DNA of 25,957 nt from CAYFJO01 sp964343305. Its GTDB lineage: Bacteria; Planctomycetota; Planctomycetia; Pirellulales; Pirellulaceae. This document shows, piece by piece, positions 1-7,385 of this stretch (position 1 is the first letter of the stretch; each line of letters starts with the position of its first letter). The position numbers and the translations under genes are program-made. The notes under the pieces are model-generated. The model did no database searches, had not been told where the DNA came from, and worked only from the letters and a program-made list of their open reading frames with translations. The stretch is taken from the NCBI GenBank assembly GCA_964343305.1, contig CAYFJO010000124.1:1-25957 (forward strand), written 5' to 3'.

Positions 1-281
1 GACGTTCTGACCTGAGGTACTTAGCAGAGTCGCCAGTGCATCATGTTGGTTACGCTTGATCAGGGGGCGTTGAAAGGCTCAAAAATCGGGATGACTACAC
101 GCGTTAACTGCTTTCGGATTGTTTCACCAAAGCGAGTTGGAATCGTTATGTTTAGTGTGGCATAATCAGACTGAGCAATTCTTTATGTGGTTGACGTTTT
201 CGTCCCGTTCTTTCGATATGATCGAAGCCGAAAATCCATTAACGCGACGAGTGTCGATCCGACACCAACTGATTGGAACTT
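1..281. other. Left-edge non-coding region upstream of the redox operon
   Basis: No convincing gene is visible here. Open frames on the minus strand that cross this stretch run antisense into the GlpA-like gene and have no recognisable protein character. The right part probably carries the promoter and leader of the redox genes. The left part may be the tail of intergenic sequence from outside the window. Confidence 0.5.
191..222 (+). promoter_or_regulatory. Candidate sigma70-type promoter of the GlpA-like operon
   Basis: TTGACG at 191-196 is a 5/6 match to a -35 box. A TATGAT hexamer follows at 217-222, with a long 20-bp spacer; the overlapping CGATAT at 214-219 would give a 17-bp spacer. 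The pair lies 60-90 bp upstream of the likely start codon, a plausible position for the promoter of the downstream flavoprotein genes. Motif matching by eye only. Confidence 0.3.
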
Positions 282-1718
282 GTGGTTAACGACGTTGTCA
301 TCATTGGGGGCGGAATCATTGGCTGTGCGATTGCGCGTGAGTTGACCAAGTGTGAATTGAATCTGGTGCTTGTTGAGAAAGAGTGTGAAGTTGGATTCGG
401 GACCAGCAAAGCCAATAGCGGCATCATCCATGCCGGACACCATTCCAACCCGAAAACTCTGAAGGGGCAGTTGGAATGGGCTGGAAACCAGATGTGGGAT
501 GTGTTGTGCGACGAATTGGGATTTGGTTTTCGACGCTGCGGCGAGTTGACGGTTGCATTTGAGGATGCACAACAAGAGACTCTCGTTCAACTTGTTGAGC
601 AGGGCAAGGAAAAGGGCGTTCCCGGCCTGGAAATGTGGGAGCCGGAACAGATTCTCCGCGAAGAGCCGAATCTTTCGCACGAGATCATTGCCGCTCTGCA
701 TGCGCCAACTACGGGCATTATCAATCCGTACGAAGCATGTTTTGGACTCATTGAAAACGCTTGCCTCAACGGACTGAATCTGTCGCTCGACAGCCCGGTC
801 ACGGCATTGGAACGCGATGATGACTTTTGGACCGTTCATACTCCGACCGTTTCATTTCGCACTCGTTTTGTTCTAAATGCTGCCGGGCTTTACGCTGATC
901 GCATCGCGGAAATGGCTGGTGTCGGCTCTTTCGAGATCACTCCACGCAAAGGTGAAGAGTATTTGCTGGACAAACGGCTGGTGGGGCTTGTCAAGCGAGT
1001 CATCTTTCCTTGTCCTACACCTGTGTCGAAGGGAATACTCGTCATCCCCACTTACGATGGCACGATCATGGTTGGGCCAACGGCTGATTCAACCGAGGAT
1101 CGGGAAGAGTTGACCACGACGATGACAGGTGGGGAAAAGATCTTTGGGTCCGTCACTCGCGTTGTTCCCGGAATCACTGAACGGGACTGCATTGCCGAAT
1201 TCGCTGGGCTGAGAGCCGTGTCCGATACAGACGATTTCGTTATCGGTCCAACCAGCAGGAAAGGGTTCATCAATGTCGCCGGTATCCAGTCACCGGGGCT
1301 GACGGCGGCACCGGCGATCGCCGAAATGGTGCGCGACATTCTTCAAGAAGAAGGACTGCCGCTACGGACGAAAGATGAATTCAAGCCGAACAATCCTAAA
1401 CCGGTACATTTCGCCAAGTTATCGGACGACGATCAAATGAAACTTGTCGACCAGGATCGTCGGTACGGACGGATCGCTTGCCGCTGTGAGGAAGTCACCG
1501 AAGGAGAGGTGGTCGACGCGATCAATCGAGGCGCTCGAACGCTCGACGGCATCAAGTTTCGCACGCGCGCAGGAATGGGCCGCTGCCAAGGTGGTTTCTG
1601 TACGCCGCGATGCATGGAGCTTTTGTCGAGCCAGTTGAATGCCCCGTTGACGGCCATCACCAAACGTGGCGGCAACTCGTGGGTCGTTTGCGAACGTGAG
1701 GAAACGGTTGAGTCGTGA
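282..1718 (+). CDS. GlpA-like NAD(P)/FAD-dependent oxidoreductase with C-terminal BFD-like [2Fe-2S] domain
   Basis: This is a DAO/GlpA-type flavoprotein of about 478 aa, predicted cytosolic. The N-terminus (VVIIGGGIIGCAIA) is a Rossmann FAD-binding fold. The C-terminal ~70 residues carry a BFD-like [2Fe-2S] module with a C-R-C pair and a C-Q-G-G-F-C pair (C-x-C ... C-x4-C). Such proteins oxidise sn-glycerol-3-phosphate or a related 2-hydroxy acid and pass electrons through the Fe-S domain. The start is ambiguous: an in-frame TGA ends at 272, so only TTG at 273 or GTG at 282 can serve. I chose GTG because it begins directly before the flavin motif. The stop overlaps the next gene's start (GTGA), indicating translational coupling. 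The neighbours (second flavoprotein, DUF1667) match the three-gene arrangement known from Thermotoga and Firmicutes glycerol-phosphate loci, but no glpK or glpF is present, so the substrate is unproven. Confidence 0.88.
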   Translation: MVNDVVIIGGGIIGCAIARELTKCELNLVLVEKECEVGFGTSKANSGIIHAGHHSNPKTLKGQLEWAGNQMWDVLCDELGFGFRRCGELTVAFEDAQQETLVQLVEQGKEKGVPGLEMWEPEQILREEPNLSHEIIAALHAPTTGIINPYEACFGLIENACLNGLNLSLDSPVTALERDDDFWTVHTPTVSFRTRFVLNAAGLYADRIAEMAGVGSFEITPRKGEEYLLDKRLVGLVKRVIFPCPTPVSKGILVIPTYDGTIMVGPTADSTEDREELTTTMTGGEKIFGSVTRVVPGITERDCIAEFAGLRAVSDTDDFVIGPTSRKGFINVAGIQSPGLTAAPAIAEMVRDILQEEGLPLRTKDEFKPNNPKPVHFAKLSDDDQMKLVDQDRRYGRIACRCEEVTEGEVVDAINRGARTLDGIKFRTRAGMGRCQGGFCTPRCMELLSSQLNAPLTAITKRGGNSWVVCEREETVES

Positions 1719-2977
1719 TTACTGAGAACACGAAACATCTCGCGGCCGACTACGACGTTTTAGTCGTGGGTGGTGGTTCCGCGGGTTTGGCGGCTGCGCT
1801 GAGCGCTAAACAGAACGGCGCCGATCGCGTCTTGATTGTCGACCGCGAAAAAGAAGCGGGTGGGATTCTGCTCCAGTGCATCCACCACGGTTTCGGCATC
1901 CATCACTTTGAAGAAGAACTCACCGGGCCGGAGTATGCCCAACGTTTTTTGGAACAAGTGTTGGAAAAAGACATCGACGTGGTGACGGACTCGCATGTTT
2001 TGGACATCGACCGCCATAAAGCGGTGAAGATCATGTCGGCTCGCGACGGTGTCCAGATGGTCGCGACCAAAGCGGTCGTGCTCGCGATGGGTGCGCGTGA
2101 ACGGACGCGAGGAGCGATTCGCATTCCTGGCTCGAGACCGTCGGGCGTGCTTACGGCTGGCCTGGCCCAGAAGTTCGTCAACATGATGGGATACCTGCCG
2201 GGACGCCGTGTTGTTATTCTCGGCTCCGGCGACATTGGCTTGATCATGGCAAGACGCCTGACGCTGGAAGACGTCGAGGTCGTTGGCGTTTTTGAAATCA
2301 TGCCCCACGCAAACGGTTTGACGCGCAATATCGTTCAGTGTTTGGACGATTTCGACATTCCGCTGCACTTGTCGACCACCGTGGTGAATATTCACGGACG
2401 CGACCGACTCGAGAAAGTCACGGTGGCGCCCGTTGATGAAAACCTACGACCGATGTTGGATAAGAGTTGGGACATCGATTGCGATACGCTTCTTGTTTCA
2501 ATTGGCTTGATACCGGAAAACGAACTTTCGCGTAAGCTGAACCTGCGGCTCGATCCGACAACGGCGGGACCGATCGTGACCAGTACAATGGAGACGTCGA
2601 TCGATGGCGTGTTTGCTTGCGGCAATGTGGTGCACATCCACGATCTGGTGGACTTCGTCACGCAGGAAGCATTGCTAGCGGGTCAAAGTGCCGCGCGGTC
2701 CGTAACCGGCGCAAGCGTGCCTGCGGATAACGTGAAACTTGTGCCCGGCGAAAACGTGGCCTACTGCGTTCCGCACACGATTTCGACAGATCGGGAGCAC
2801 ACGGTCTTCCTGCGAGTTAAACGACCTTTGGAAAAAAGCACCATTCGCCTCGGCGACGTTCACAAAAAGAACCTGCGATATGTCGTACCAGGCGAAATGG
2901 TCAACCTCAAAGTACGTCCCAGTTTCATCGCCCAATTCCATGGCGACCATCTGAAGGTAGACGTCGTACCTAGATAG
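1715..2977 (+). CDS. GlpB-like NAD(P)/FAD-dependent oxidoreductase (pyridine nucleotide-disulfide type)
   Basis: This 420-aa flavoprotein has two dinucleotide-binding folds: the N-terminal VVGGGSAGLAAA for FAD, and a central V-V-I-L-G-S-G-D-I-G-L motif for NAD(P). G-G-I-L-L-Q-C-I-H-H near residue 50 is typical of the partner subunit of GlpA-like enzymes, and the late A-C-G-N-V-V-H motif is the second FAD contact of this superfamily. It probably oxidises or reduces NAD(P) in a complex with the upstream flavoprotein, with DUF1667 as a third subunit. The GTG start lies inside the GTGA overlap with the upstream stop. The next gene begins 15 bp after its stop. Family assignment is firm; the physiological substrate is inferred from context. 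Confidence 0.88.
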   Translation: MITENTKHLAADYDVLVVGGGSAGLAAALSAKQNGADRVLIVDREKEAGGILLQCIHHGFGIHHFEEELTGPEYAQRFLEQVLEKDIDVVTDSHVLDIDRHKAVKIMSARDGVQMVATKAVVLAMGARERTRGAIRIPGSRPSGVLTAGLAQKFVNMMGYLPGRRVVILGSGDIGLIMARRLTLEDVEVVGVFEIMPHANGLTRNIVQCLDDFDIPLHLSTTVVNIHGRDRLEKVTVAPVDENLRPMLDKSWDIDCDTLLVSIGLIPENELSRKLNLRLDPTTAGPIVTSTMETSIDGVFACGNVVHIHDLVDFVTQEALLAGQSAARSVTGASVPADNVKLVPGENVAYCVPHTISTDREHTVFLRVKRPLEKSTIRLGDVHKKNLRYVVPGEMVNLKVRPSFIAQFHGDHLKVDVVPR

Positions 2978-2992
2978 CGGAATGAGGTTATC

Positions 2993-3379
2993 GTGTCAGA
3001 GATCACACACTACCTTTGCATTGGTTGCCCACTCGGATGCCGATTGGAAGTCGAGGAAGACGAAGGCGAGATTGTGGAAGTTCGTGGCTTTGCGTGTAAG
3101 CGTGGCAAAGAGTATGCTGAGCGCGAACACACAGATCCGCGGCGGTTCGTTGCAACCACGGTTCATGTCGAAGGCGGAATCTGGCCGAGGCTGCCCGTCA
3201 AGACTTCCGAACCAGTTCCCAAAGACGCAGTCGTGCTACTTTGTCGCGCGCTGCGGCAGATGAACGTAACGGCACCGGTAAAACGAGGCGCAATCATCGC
3301 GTCCAATTTGATCAACACAGACGTGGACATCGTTGCAACGCGAGATATGGACGTTGCTGAGGCAGACATCGCGGAGTGA
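2993..3379 (+). CDS. DUF1667 family protein, small cysteine-rich redox subunit
   Basis: This 128-aa protein has an N-terminal C-I-G-C-P-L-G-C motif followed by F-A-C-K-R-G about 25 residues later, four cysteines spaced as a likely Fe-S or zinc site. DUF1667 proteins are regularly encoded next to GlpA-like and GlpB-like flavoproteins and are thought to be the third, electron-carrying subunit. The start is GTG at 2993 with a GAGG Shine-Dalgarno at 2984-2987. It is the last gene of the first redox set. A 231-bp gap with a palindromic element follows before the Nfn-like genes. The exact biochemical role is not established for the family. Confidence 0.85.
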   Translation: MSEITHYLCIGCPLGCRLEVEEDEGEIVEVRGFACKRGKEYAEREHTDPRRFVATTVHVEGGIWPRLPVKTSEPVPKDAVVLLCRALRQMNVTAPVKRGAIIASNLINTDVDIVATRDMDVAEADIAE

Positions 3380-3466
3380 TCACATTTGACTCACTTGTGC
3401 GGATTTGCACACTTAGCCGCCGGTCTGCTTTGGACTAATTATACGTCGCGGGAGGCAGTTTGATTT

Positions 3467-3536
3467 GTAGCCAAAGTCGCCAGACTTTGGACGCGTCACT
3501 TCTGGGAGATCGCCAAACTCTGGTGAGTTCGGCTAC
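3467..3536. repeat. 70-bp REP/MITE-like palindromic element with imperfect terminal inverted repeats
   Basis: The element begins GTAGCC and ends GGCTAC. Its outer 24 bases on each side are inverted copies of each other with 20/24 matches. The left arm is itself a perfect hairpin: CCAAAGTC, loop GCCA, GACTTTGG at 3471-3490. The right arm is a near-palindrome with the same design (CCAAACTC, TGGT, GAGTTCGG). It sits in the only large gap of the redox block. No second copy was found in this window, so family membership is inferred from structure. It could also act as a transcription attenuator or mRNA-stabilising hairpin between the two operon halves. Confidence 0.6.
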
Positions 3537-3610
3537 ATGTAAAACGGCACGAGATGACTGATTCAAATCGGCACGCGGCTTGCAATTCTGTGCAGTGAAT
3601 GAGGAGCAAC

Positions 3611-4510
3611 ATGTTCGAAATTGTAAATGCGCACTGGTTGGCAGATGACATCAAACAGTTCGAGATAAAAGCGCCGCGGATTGCCACGAAGCAACAGCCC
3701 GGGCAGTTTGTCATTGTACGAGTTCATGATCGTGGTGAGCGTATTCCGCTGACGATCGCTGGTAGTGATCCCGCTAGCGAAACCATCACCCTGATTGTTC
3801 AGGGGATCGGCAAGACGACGCGCTTGATGAATTCACTTGAAGCCGGCCAACAGATCCTCGACGTGGTTGGTCCGTTGGGTAATCCGTCGGACGTCCGCAA
3901 ATATGGAACGGTCGTTGTCGTCGCGGGCGGCGTTGGGACGGCAATTGCCTTGCCGACTGCCCGTGCGTTGAAACAAACTGGAAACCACGTGATTTCGATC
4001 CTTGGTGCGCGAACTCAACGGCTGATCATTTTGGAAGATGAAATTCGTGCTGTGAGCGATGAGTTGTATGTTTCCACCGACGACGGAAGTTACGGCCAAC
4101 AGGGACTGGTCACAGACAAGCTGCAAGAGTTGATTCGCGAGCAGCAACACATCGACTTCGTGTTGGCAATTGGTCCGATTCCCATGATGCGAGGCGTCGC
4201 AGAAGTCACTCGCCCGCACGGTATTTCGACGACCGTGAGTTTGAATTCGATGATGGTGGACGGCACGGGAATGTGCGGTGGCTGTCGCGTGCTGGTCGGC
4301 GGACAGGCAAGGTTTGCCTGCGTTGATGGACCTGAGTTTGATGCCCACGCGGTGGACTTCGATGTGCTGGCTCAACGAAACGCCATGTACCGCGAAGCCG
4401 AACGCGACGCGCTCGAGCGGTTTGCTCAAGATCCACAGCGGGACTTGAATCGTGTCGACCACCTCTGCCGCTTGGTCGAACAACATCCTGAACTAGCCCA
4501 AATAACATGA
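3611..4510 (+). CDS. NfnA-type sulfide/dihydroorotate dehydrogenase-like FAD/NAD-binding subunit
   Basis: This ~299-aa cytosolic iron-sulfur flavoprotein is the small subunit type of NADH-dependent ferredoxin:NADP+ oxidoreductase (Nfn). It has the ferredoxin-reductase FAD motif R-I-P-L-T-I-A, an NAD-binding stretch V-V-V-A-G-G-V-G-T-A, and a C-terminal [2Fe-2S] motif D-G-T-G-M-C-G-G-C with a third cysteine 11 residues on (C-x2-C-x11-C). The Asp just before the cysteines is the unusual fourth ligand known for this family. ATG 3611 is chosen over ATG 3599 because a GAGGAG Shine-Dalgarno (3600-3605) lies between them. The stop overlaps the start of the next gene (ATGA), so the two subunits are coupled. 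A role in pyrimidine or sulfide metabolism is less likely given the NfnB-like partner. Confidence 0.88.
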   Translation: MFEIVNAHWLADDIKQFEIKAPRIATKQQPGQFVIVRVHDRGERIPLTIAGSDPASETITLIVQGIGKTTRLMNSLEAGQQILDVVGPLGNPSDVRKYGTVVVVAGGVGTAIALPTARALKQTGNHVISILGARTQRLIILEDEIRAVSDELYVSTDDGSYGQQGLVTDKLQELIREQQHIDFVLAIGPIPMMRGVAEVTRPHGISTTVSLNSMMVDGTGMCGGCRVLVGGQARFACVDGPEFDAHAVDFDVLAQRNAMYREAERDALERFAQDPQRDLNRVDHLCRLVEQHPELAQIT

Positions 4511-5940
4511 CGAACCCACTCACACCAAAAGAACGCGTAAAACTTGCTCGGCAGGAAATGCCAGCCGAGCCGCCGGAAGTCCGTCGTCACGATTTTCACG
4601 AAGTGAATCTCGGCTTGTCGGCGATCCAGGCACGCACGGAAGCGGCGCGTTGCTTGGAGTGCAGCCATCCGAAATGTGTCGAAGGGTGCCCGGTCGGCGT
4701 CAAAATTAAGGAGTTTGTGGAGTTGATCTACGATGGCGACTATTTGGGCGCGGCCGCAAAAATTCGCGAAGACAACGTTCTGCCGGCCGTAACCGGTCGC
4801 GTTTGTCCACAGGAGAATCAATGCGAAGGCCTGTGCATCTTGGGCAAACGATTCGCGCCTTTGGGAATCGGTTATCTGGAAAGATTTGTCGCAGACTACG
4901 AGCGCAGGCAGGGTGAGTTGGCCTTACCCGACAAATCACCGCCAACCGGAAAGCGAGTTGCGATCATCGGCAGCGGGCCGGCTGGTCTAAGTGCTGCTGG
5001 CGACCTAGTCTTGAAAGGTCACGATGTGACGGTTTTTGAAGCCCTGCACGAACCGGGCGGCGTCCTCATCTACGGCATACCCGAATTCCGGCTGCCGAAG
5101 GAAATCGTGCGACAAGAAATCGACAACCTTCGCAAGATGGGCGTTAAGTTCGAAACAAACGTGGTGATCGGAAAGACAGTTACGATCGACGAATTGCTCG
5201 GCGAAGAGGGATTCAATGCAGTGTTCATCGCGACAGGCGCAGGCTTGCCAAAGTTTCTGGGCGTGCCCGGCGAGCACCTCGCAGGTGTCTATTCAGCGAA
5301 TGAATTTTTGACTCGCGTCAACCTAATGCGTGCGAATGAGTTTCCTGATTATGACGAGCCCGTTTACGACTGCCGCGACAAGACGGTGGCTGTCGTAGGC
5401 GGCGGCAACACGGCCATGGATGCGGTTCGCACTGCCCTACGGCTGGGCGCCCGACGCGCGATGCTGCTCTATCGGCGGACGAAAGCCGAAATGCCAGCGC
5501 GCGAGGAAGAGATCCGCCACGCCGAAGAAGAAGGCATCGAGTTTGTCACGCTGGCGACGCCGATTGAATTCCTGGGTGACGACTCCGGACGACTGCGGGC
5601 AGCACGTTGTCAAAAGATGCAACTTGGCGAGCCGGACGAATCAGGTCGTCGTTCGCCCGTTCCAGTTGACGGATCCAAATACGTGCTACCGCTTGACGTG
5701 GTGATCATCGCGTTGGGCACGGGGGCCAACCCATTGGTTCAATCGACGACACCCGATCTAGAAACCGACAGTCGAGGTTATATCCGAGCGGACGACTGCA
5801 CTCTCTCCACGTCAAAGAAGGGCGTATTTGCTGGCGGCGACATTGTGACTGGCGGCGCCACAGTAATTCTTGCCATGGGCGCTGGTCGCAAAGCCGCGGC
5901 TGCAATCGACGATTATCTCGCAACGTGTGCATCGAAATGA
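4507..5940 (+). CDS. gltA: NfnB/GltA-type NADPH-dependent oxidoreductase (annotated as NADPH glutamate synthase small-subunit family)
   Basis: This is a 477-aa Fe-S flavoprotein. The N-terminal ~130 residues have two [4Fe-4S] cysteine sets: C-L-E-C-S-H-P-K-C-V-E-G-C-P and C-P-Q-E-N-Q-C-E-G-L-C. The FAD site is V-A-I-I-G-S-G-P-A-G-L-S-A-A near residue 155, and the NADPH site is V-V-G-G-G-N-T-A-M-D near residue 300. The C-terminal FAD contact is V-F-A-G-G-D-I-V-T-G. Length and motifs fit the GltA (homotetrameric type) family, and the coupled NfnA gene makes NfnB the better functional name. The predicted complex exchanges electrons between NADH, NADPH and ferredoxin by flavin-based bifurcation. 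No glutamate synthase large subunit is adjacent. Confidence 0.88.
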   Translation: MTNPLTPKERVKLARQEMPAEPPEVRRHDFHEVNLGLSAIQARTEAARCLECSHPKCVEGCPVGVKIKEFVELIYDGDYLGAAAKIREDNVLPAVTGRVCPQENQCEGLCILGKRFAPLGIGYLERFVADYERRQGELALPDKSPPTGKRVAIIGSGPAGLSAAGDLVLKGHDVTVFEALHEPGGVLIYGIPEFRLPKEIVRQEIDNLRKMGVKFETNVVIGKTVTIDELLGEEGFNAVFIATGAGLPKFLGVPGEHLAGVYSANEFLTRVNLMRANEFPDYDEPVYDCRDKTVAVVGGGNTAMDAVRTALRLGARRAMLLYRRTKAEMPAREEEIRHAEEEGIEFVTLATPIEFLGDDSGRLRAARCQKMQLGEPDESGRRSPVPVDGSKYVLPLDVVIIALGTGANPLVQSTTPDLETDSRGYIRADDCTLSTSKKGVFAGGDIVTGGATVILAMGAGRKAAAAIDDYLATCASK

Positions 5941-5952
5941 AATTATCAATCG

Positions 5953-6492
5953 TCAAACTAGCTGCTGATCACCGAACCTTGCACTCTTGAGGAGGTGCAC
6001 ACAAACATATCGCCGCAAACCGTTGGCGATACGGTCGGGATTAATGTACGCCGGCGCTATCCAAAGCGAAATCACTCTAATGTCTTCTTGATCTTGCAGC
6101 ACTTGATCGTTGCCAAGCATTGCATCGGATGCTGGAGTGTTTCGGGTCAAATTGACTAACGATTCCAACCGCAGATACTCGCGTATTTCTGGCGACACGA
6201 GCGTCATTTCGTTGTCAACCAGCTTCTCCTCAAATCCATCGCTGTTATCAGATTCCCGTGAGTTCCTAAGACAATATGGTTGTGGTAACTCCCCCAATAG
6301 CAAGTCCTCCACAGCATACCAATCACAGACTGCAAGAACCTCCGTTCCTAGTTGCGCGTCGGCCCAGCAGAGCAGTGACTCCCCTAGTTCCTTGCTTTGC
6401 GCTGACGTTAAATCTGCCCTCGGGATTATGGTGCACTCGATACAATTTTCAACTTCATACTGCTGTTCGATTTCTTCTGTCCACTTTCTCAT
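5953..6492 (-). CDS. Hypothetical acidic soluble protein, 179 aa
   Basis: I do not recognise a family. ATG at 6492 is preferred over the upstream TTG at 6510 because a GTGGAG Shine-Dalgarno lies 8 nt before it (GGAG at plus 6501-6504). The protein has no signal peptide or membrane segment and is rich in Glu, Asp and Leu. A pair of cysteines (E-N-C-I-E-C) occurs near the start, and an I-S-L-W-I-A-P-A-Y-I-N-P stretch lies in the last third. It is convergent with the Nfn-like operon, leaving only 12 bp between the stops. Codon use resembles its neighbours and the frame is intact, so a real gene is likely; function unknown. Confidence 0.65.
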   Translation of the reverse strand: MRKWTEEIEQQYEVENCIECTIIPRADLTSAQSKELGESLLCWADAQLGTEVLAVCDWYAVEDLLLGELPQPYCLRNSRESDNSDGFEEKLVDNEMTLVSPEIREYLRLESLVNLTRNTPASDAMLGNDQVLQDQEDIRVISLWIAPAYINPDRIANGLRRYVCVHLLKSARFGDQQLV

Positions 6493-6580
6493 TGATGTGA
6501 CTCCACTCAATTGCCAAGCAAATGACGTGCCGCGTTTACCAGATGTTGGCCGAACTTTTGGTATAGGCTGGTACTGTTAG

Positions 6581-7051
6581 GCGGCTAGTGATTTCGAGTC
6601 ATGCTTATTCGAAATACATCCGTCGAAGCGAGCCTTCGATTCGCAGCAAGGTCAATGTGTTCTGGGCCAACTGATCGGCGGTAGTCAACCGCACCTGGAT
6701 TTCAAATTACAAATCCGGGCTCCCGATCATCGCTGGATCAAACGCCTGGACCCCAAACATGCCTGCGGTTGGTTCAACGCGCGAAACGCCGCACCGCTCC
6801 GCCGCAGCAAGGGGAACGTCATCATCGGTTCCGCCGATGACAGAGTGGCAACACTGCTACAAGTTCCCATCGGCAAAGGACAACTCATCTACTTGGGCTG
6901 AGAGATCTCGGACTATCTACCAAAAGAAAAGTCCACAATCGAAGACGAAAGCATGTTCGAGGAACAAATCCAACTTTTGGAAAACATCGTCACTGATGTC
7001 ACCACACTTGGTCGTGACACGAACACCAAGAACACAATCATTCAGGAGTAA
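6581..7051 (+). pseudogene. Decayed C-terminal gene fragment with in-frame TGA
   Basis: One frame stays protein-like for about 155 codons except for TGA at 6899-6901. Before it the frame reads as a folded-protein segment with G-Q-L-I-G-G-S-Q-P-H-L and V-P-I-G-K-G-Q-L-I-Y-L-G. After it, E-I-S-D-Y-L-P continues and the frame ends at TAA 7049-7051. A single TGG to TGA change would restore G-W-E across the junction. There is no start codon with a Shine-Dalgarno, and the frame is closed upstream by TAG at 6578. I read this as the remains of the C-terminal part of a larger gene. The end resembles C-termini of GATase1-like or ThuA-like proteins, but the family is not certain. Confidence 0.55.
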
Positions 7052-7053
7052 AC

Positions 7054-7209
7054 ATGAAATCTTCGCAGTGCATAGGACAGCCACTGGGAACAGGGCCGGA
7101 CGTTTTACACGGCCATCCGGATGAGTTTAGAGACGAGAACTTCCGTCGCGTCTTGGTCAACACGATCCTGTGGACGGCACATCGAGACGTGGAGAAATTG
7201 AAGAAGTGA
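7054..7209 (+). pseudogene. ThuA-like C-terminal remnant, frameshifted
   Basis: Two adjacent frames together spell the typical end of a ThuA (trehalose utilisation-like) protein. G-R-T-F-Y-T-A is readable at 7094-7114 in one frame. G-H-P-D-E-F-R-D-E-N-F-R-R-V-L continues from 7111 in another, through I-L-W-T-A-H-R and ending at TGA 7207-7209. The frame break near 7111-7117 and the absence of the remaining ~200 residues show a dead fragment. ThuA-like proteins are common and highly paralogous in planctomycetes. Confidence 0.6.
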
Positions 7210-7385
7210 GACGTTGACGTTGAATTTGATTGGAGTGCCGACGGACAAAGTATTTCGAAAAAAAAGCCGTCCGATCAAGGGATGCTAAAAGGCGTTGACA
7301 ACATCACGAGGACTATTCGGCAACCGGTCGCTACGTTCTGTAGTATGAATTGCCTATCCGTCGCGACGTAATAGCACACCGTCTC
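7210..7385. other. Non-coding stretch between gene remnants and kelch-like gene
   Basis: No open frame, clear terminator or RNA structure was recognised. It contains an A-rich run (7256-7265), not preceded by a stable hairpin that I can see. It separates the 3' end of the ThuA-like remnant from the 3' end of the minus-strand kelch-like gene. Confidence 0.4.

Noticed and set aside
183..839. Long minus-strand open frame over the start of the GlpA-like gene
   Set aside because: It is antisense to a gene with clear flavoprotein motifs and has no recognisable motif or signal of its own.
282..1718. Naming the first gene glpA outright
   Set aside because: No glycerol kinase, facilitator or regulator nearby, and the family also acts on other hydroxy acids; only GlpA-like is supported.
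3833..4486. 217-codon minus-strand open frame opposite the NfnA-like gene
   Set aside because: It lies wholly inside a conserved Fe-S flavoprotein gene on the other strand; composition looks like a shadow frame.
6899..6901. TGA as a programmed selenocysteine codon
   Set aside because: The neighbouring frame lacks a proper start, a second decayed gene lies next to it, and Trp fits the context better than Sec.
6759..7124. 121-codon plus-strand ORF in the remnant region
   Set aside because: Its translation is Ser/Arg/Thr-rich and not protein-like. The adjacent frame with one TGA gives much better protein character, so I annotated pseudogene fragments instead.
7256..7265. A-rich run as a possible terminator for the minus-strand kelch-like gene
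   Set aside because: No stable GC-rich hairpin is visible next to it in the right orientation.
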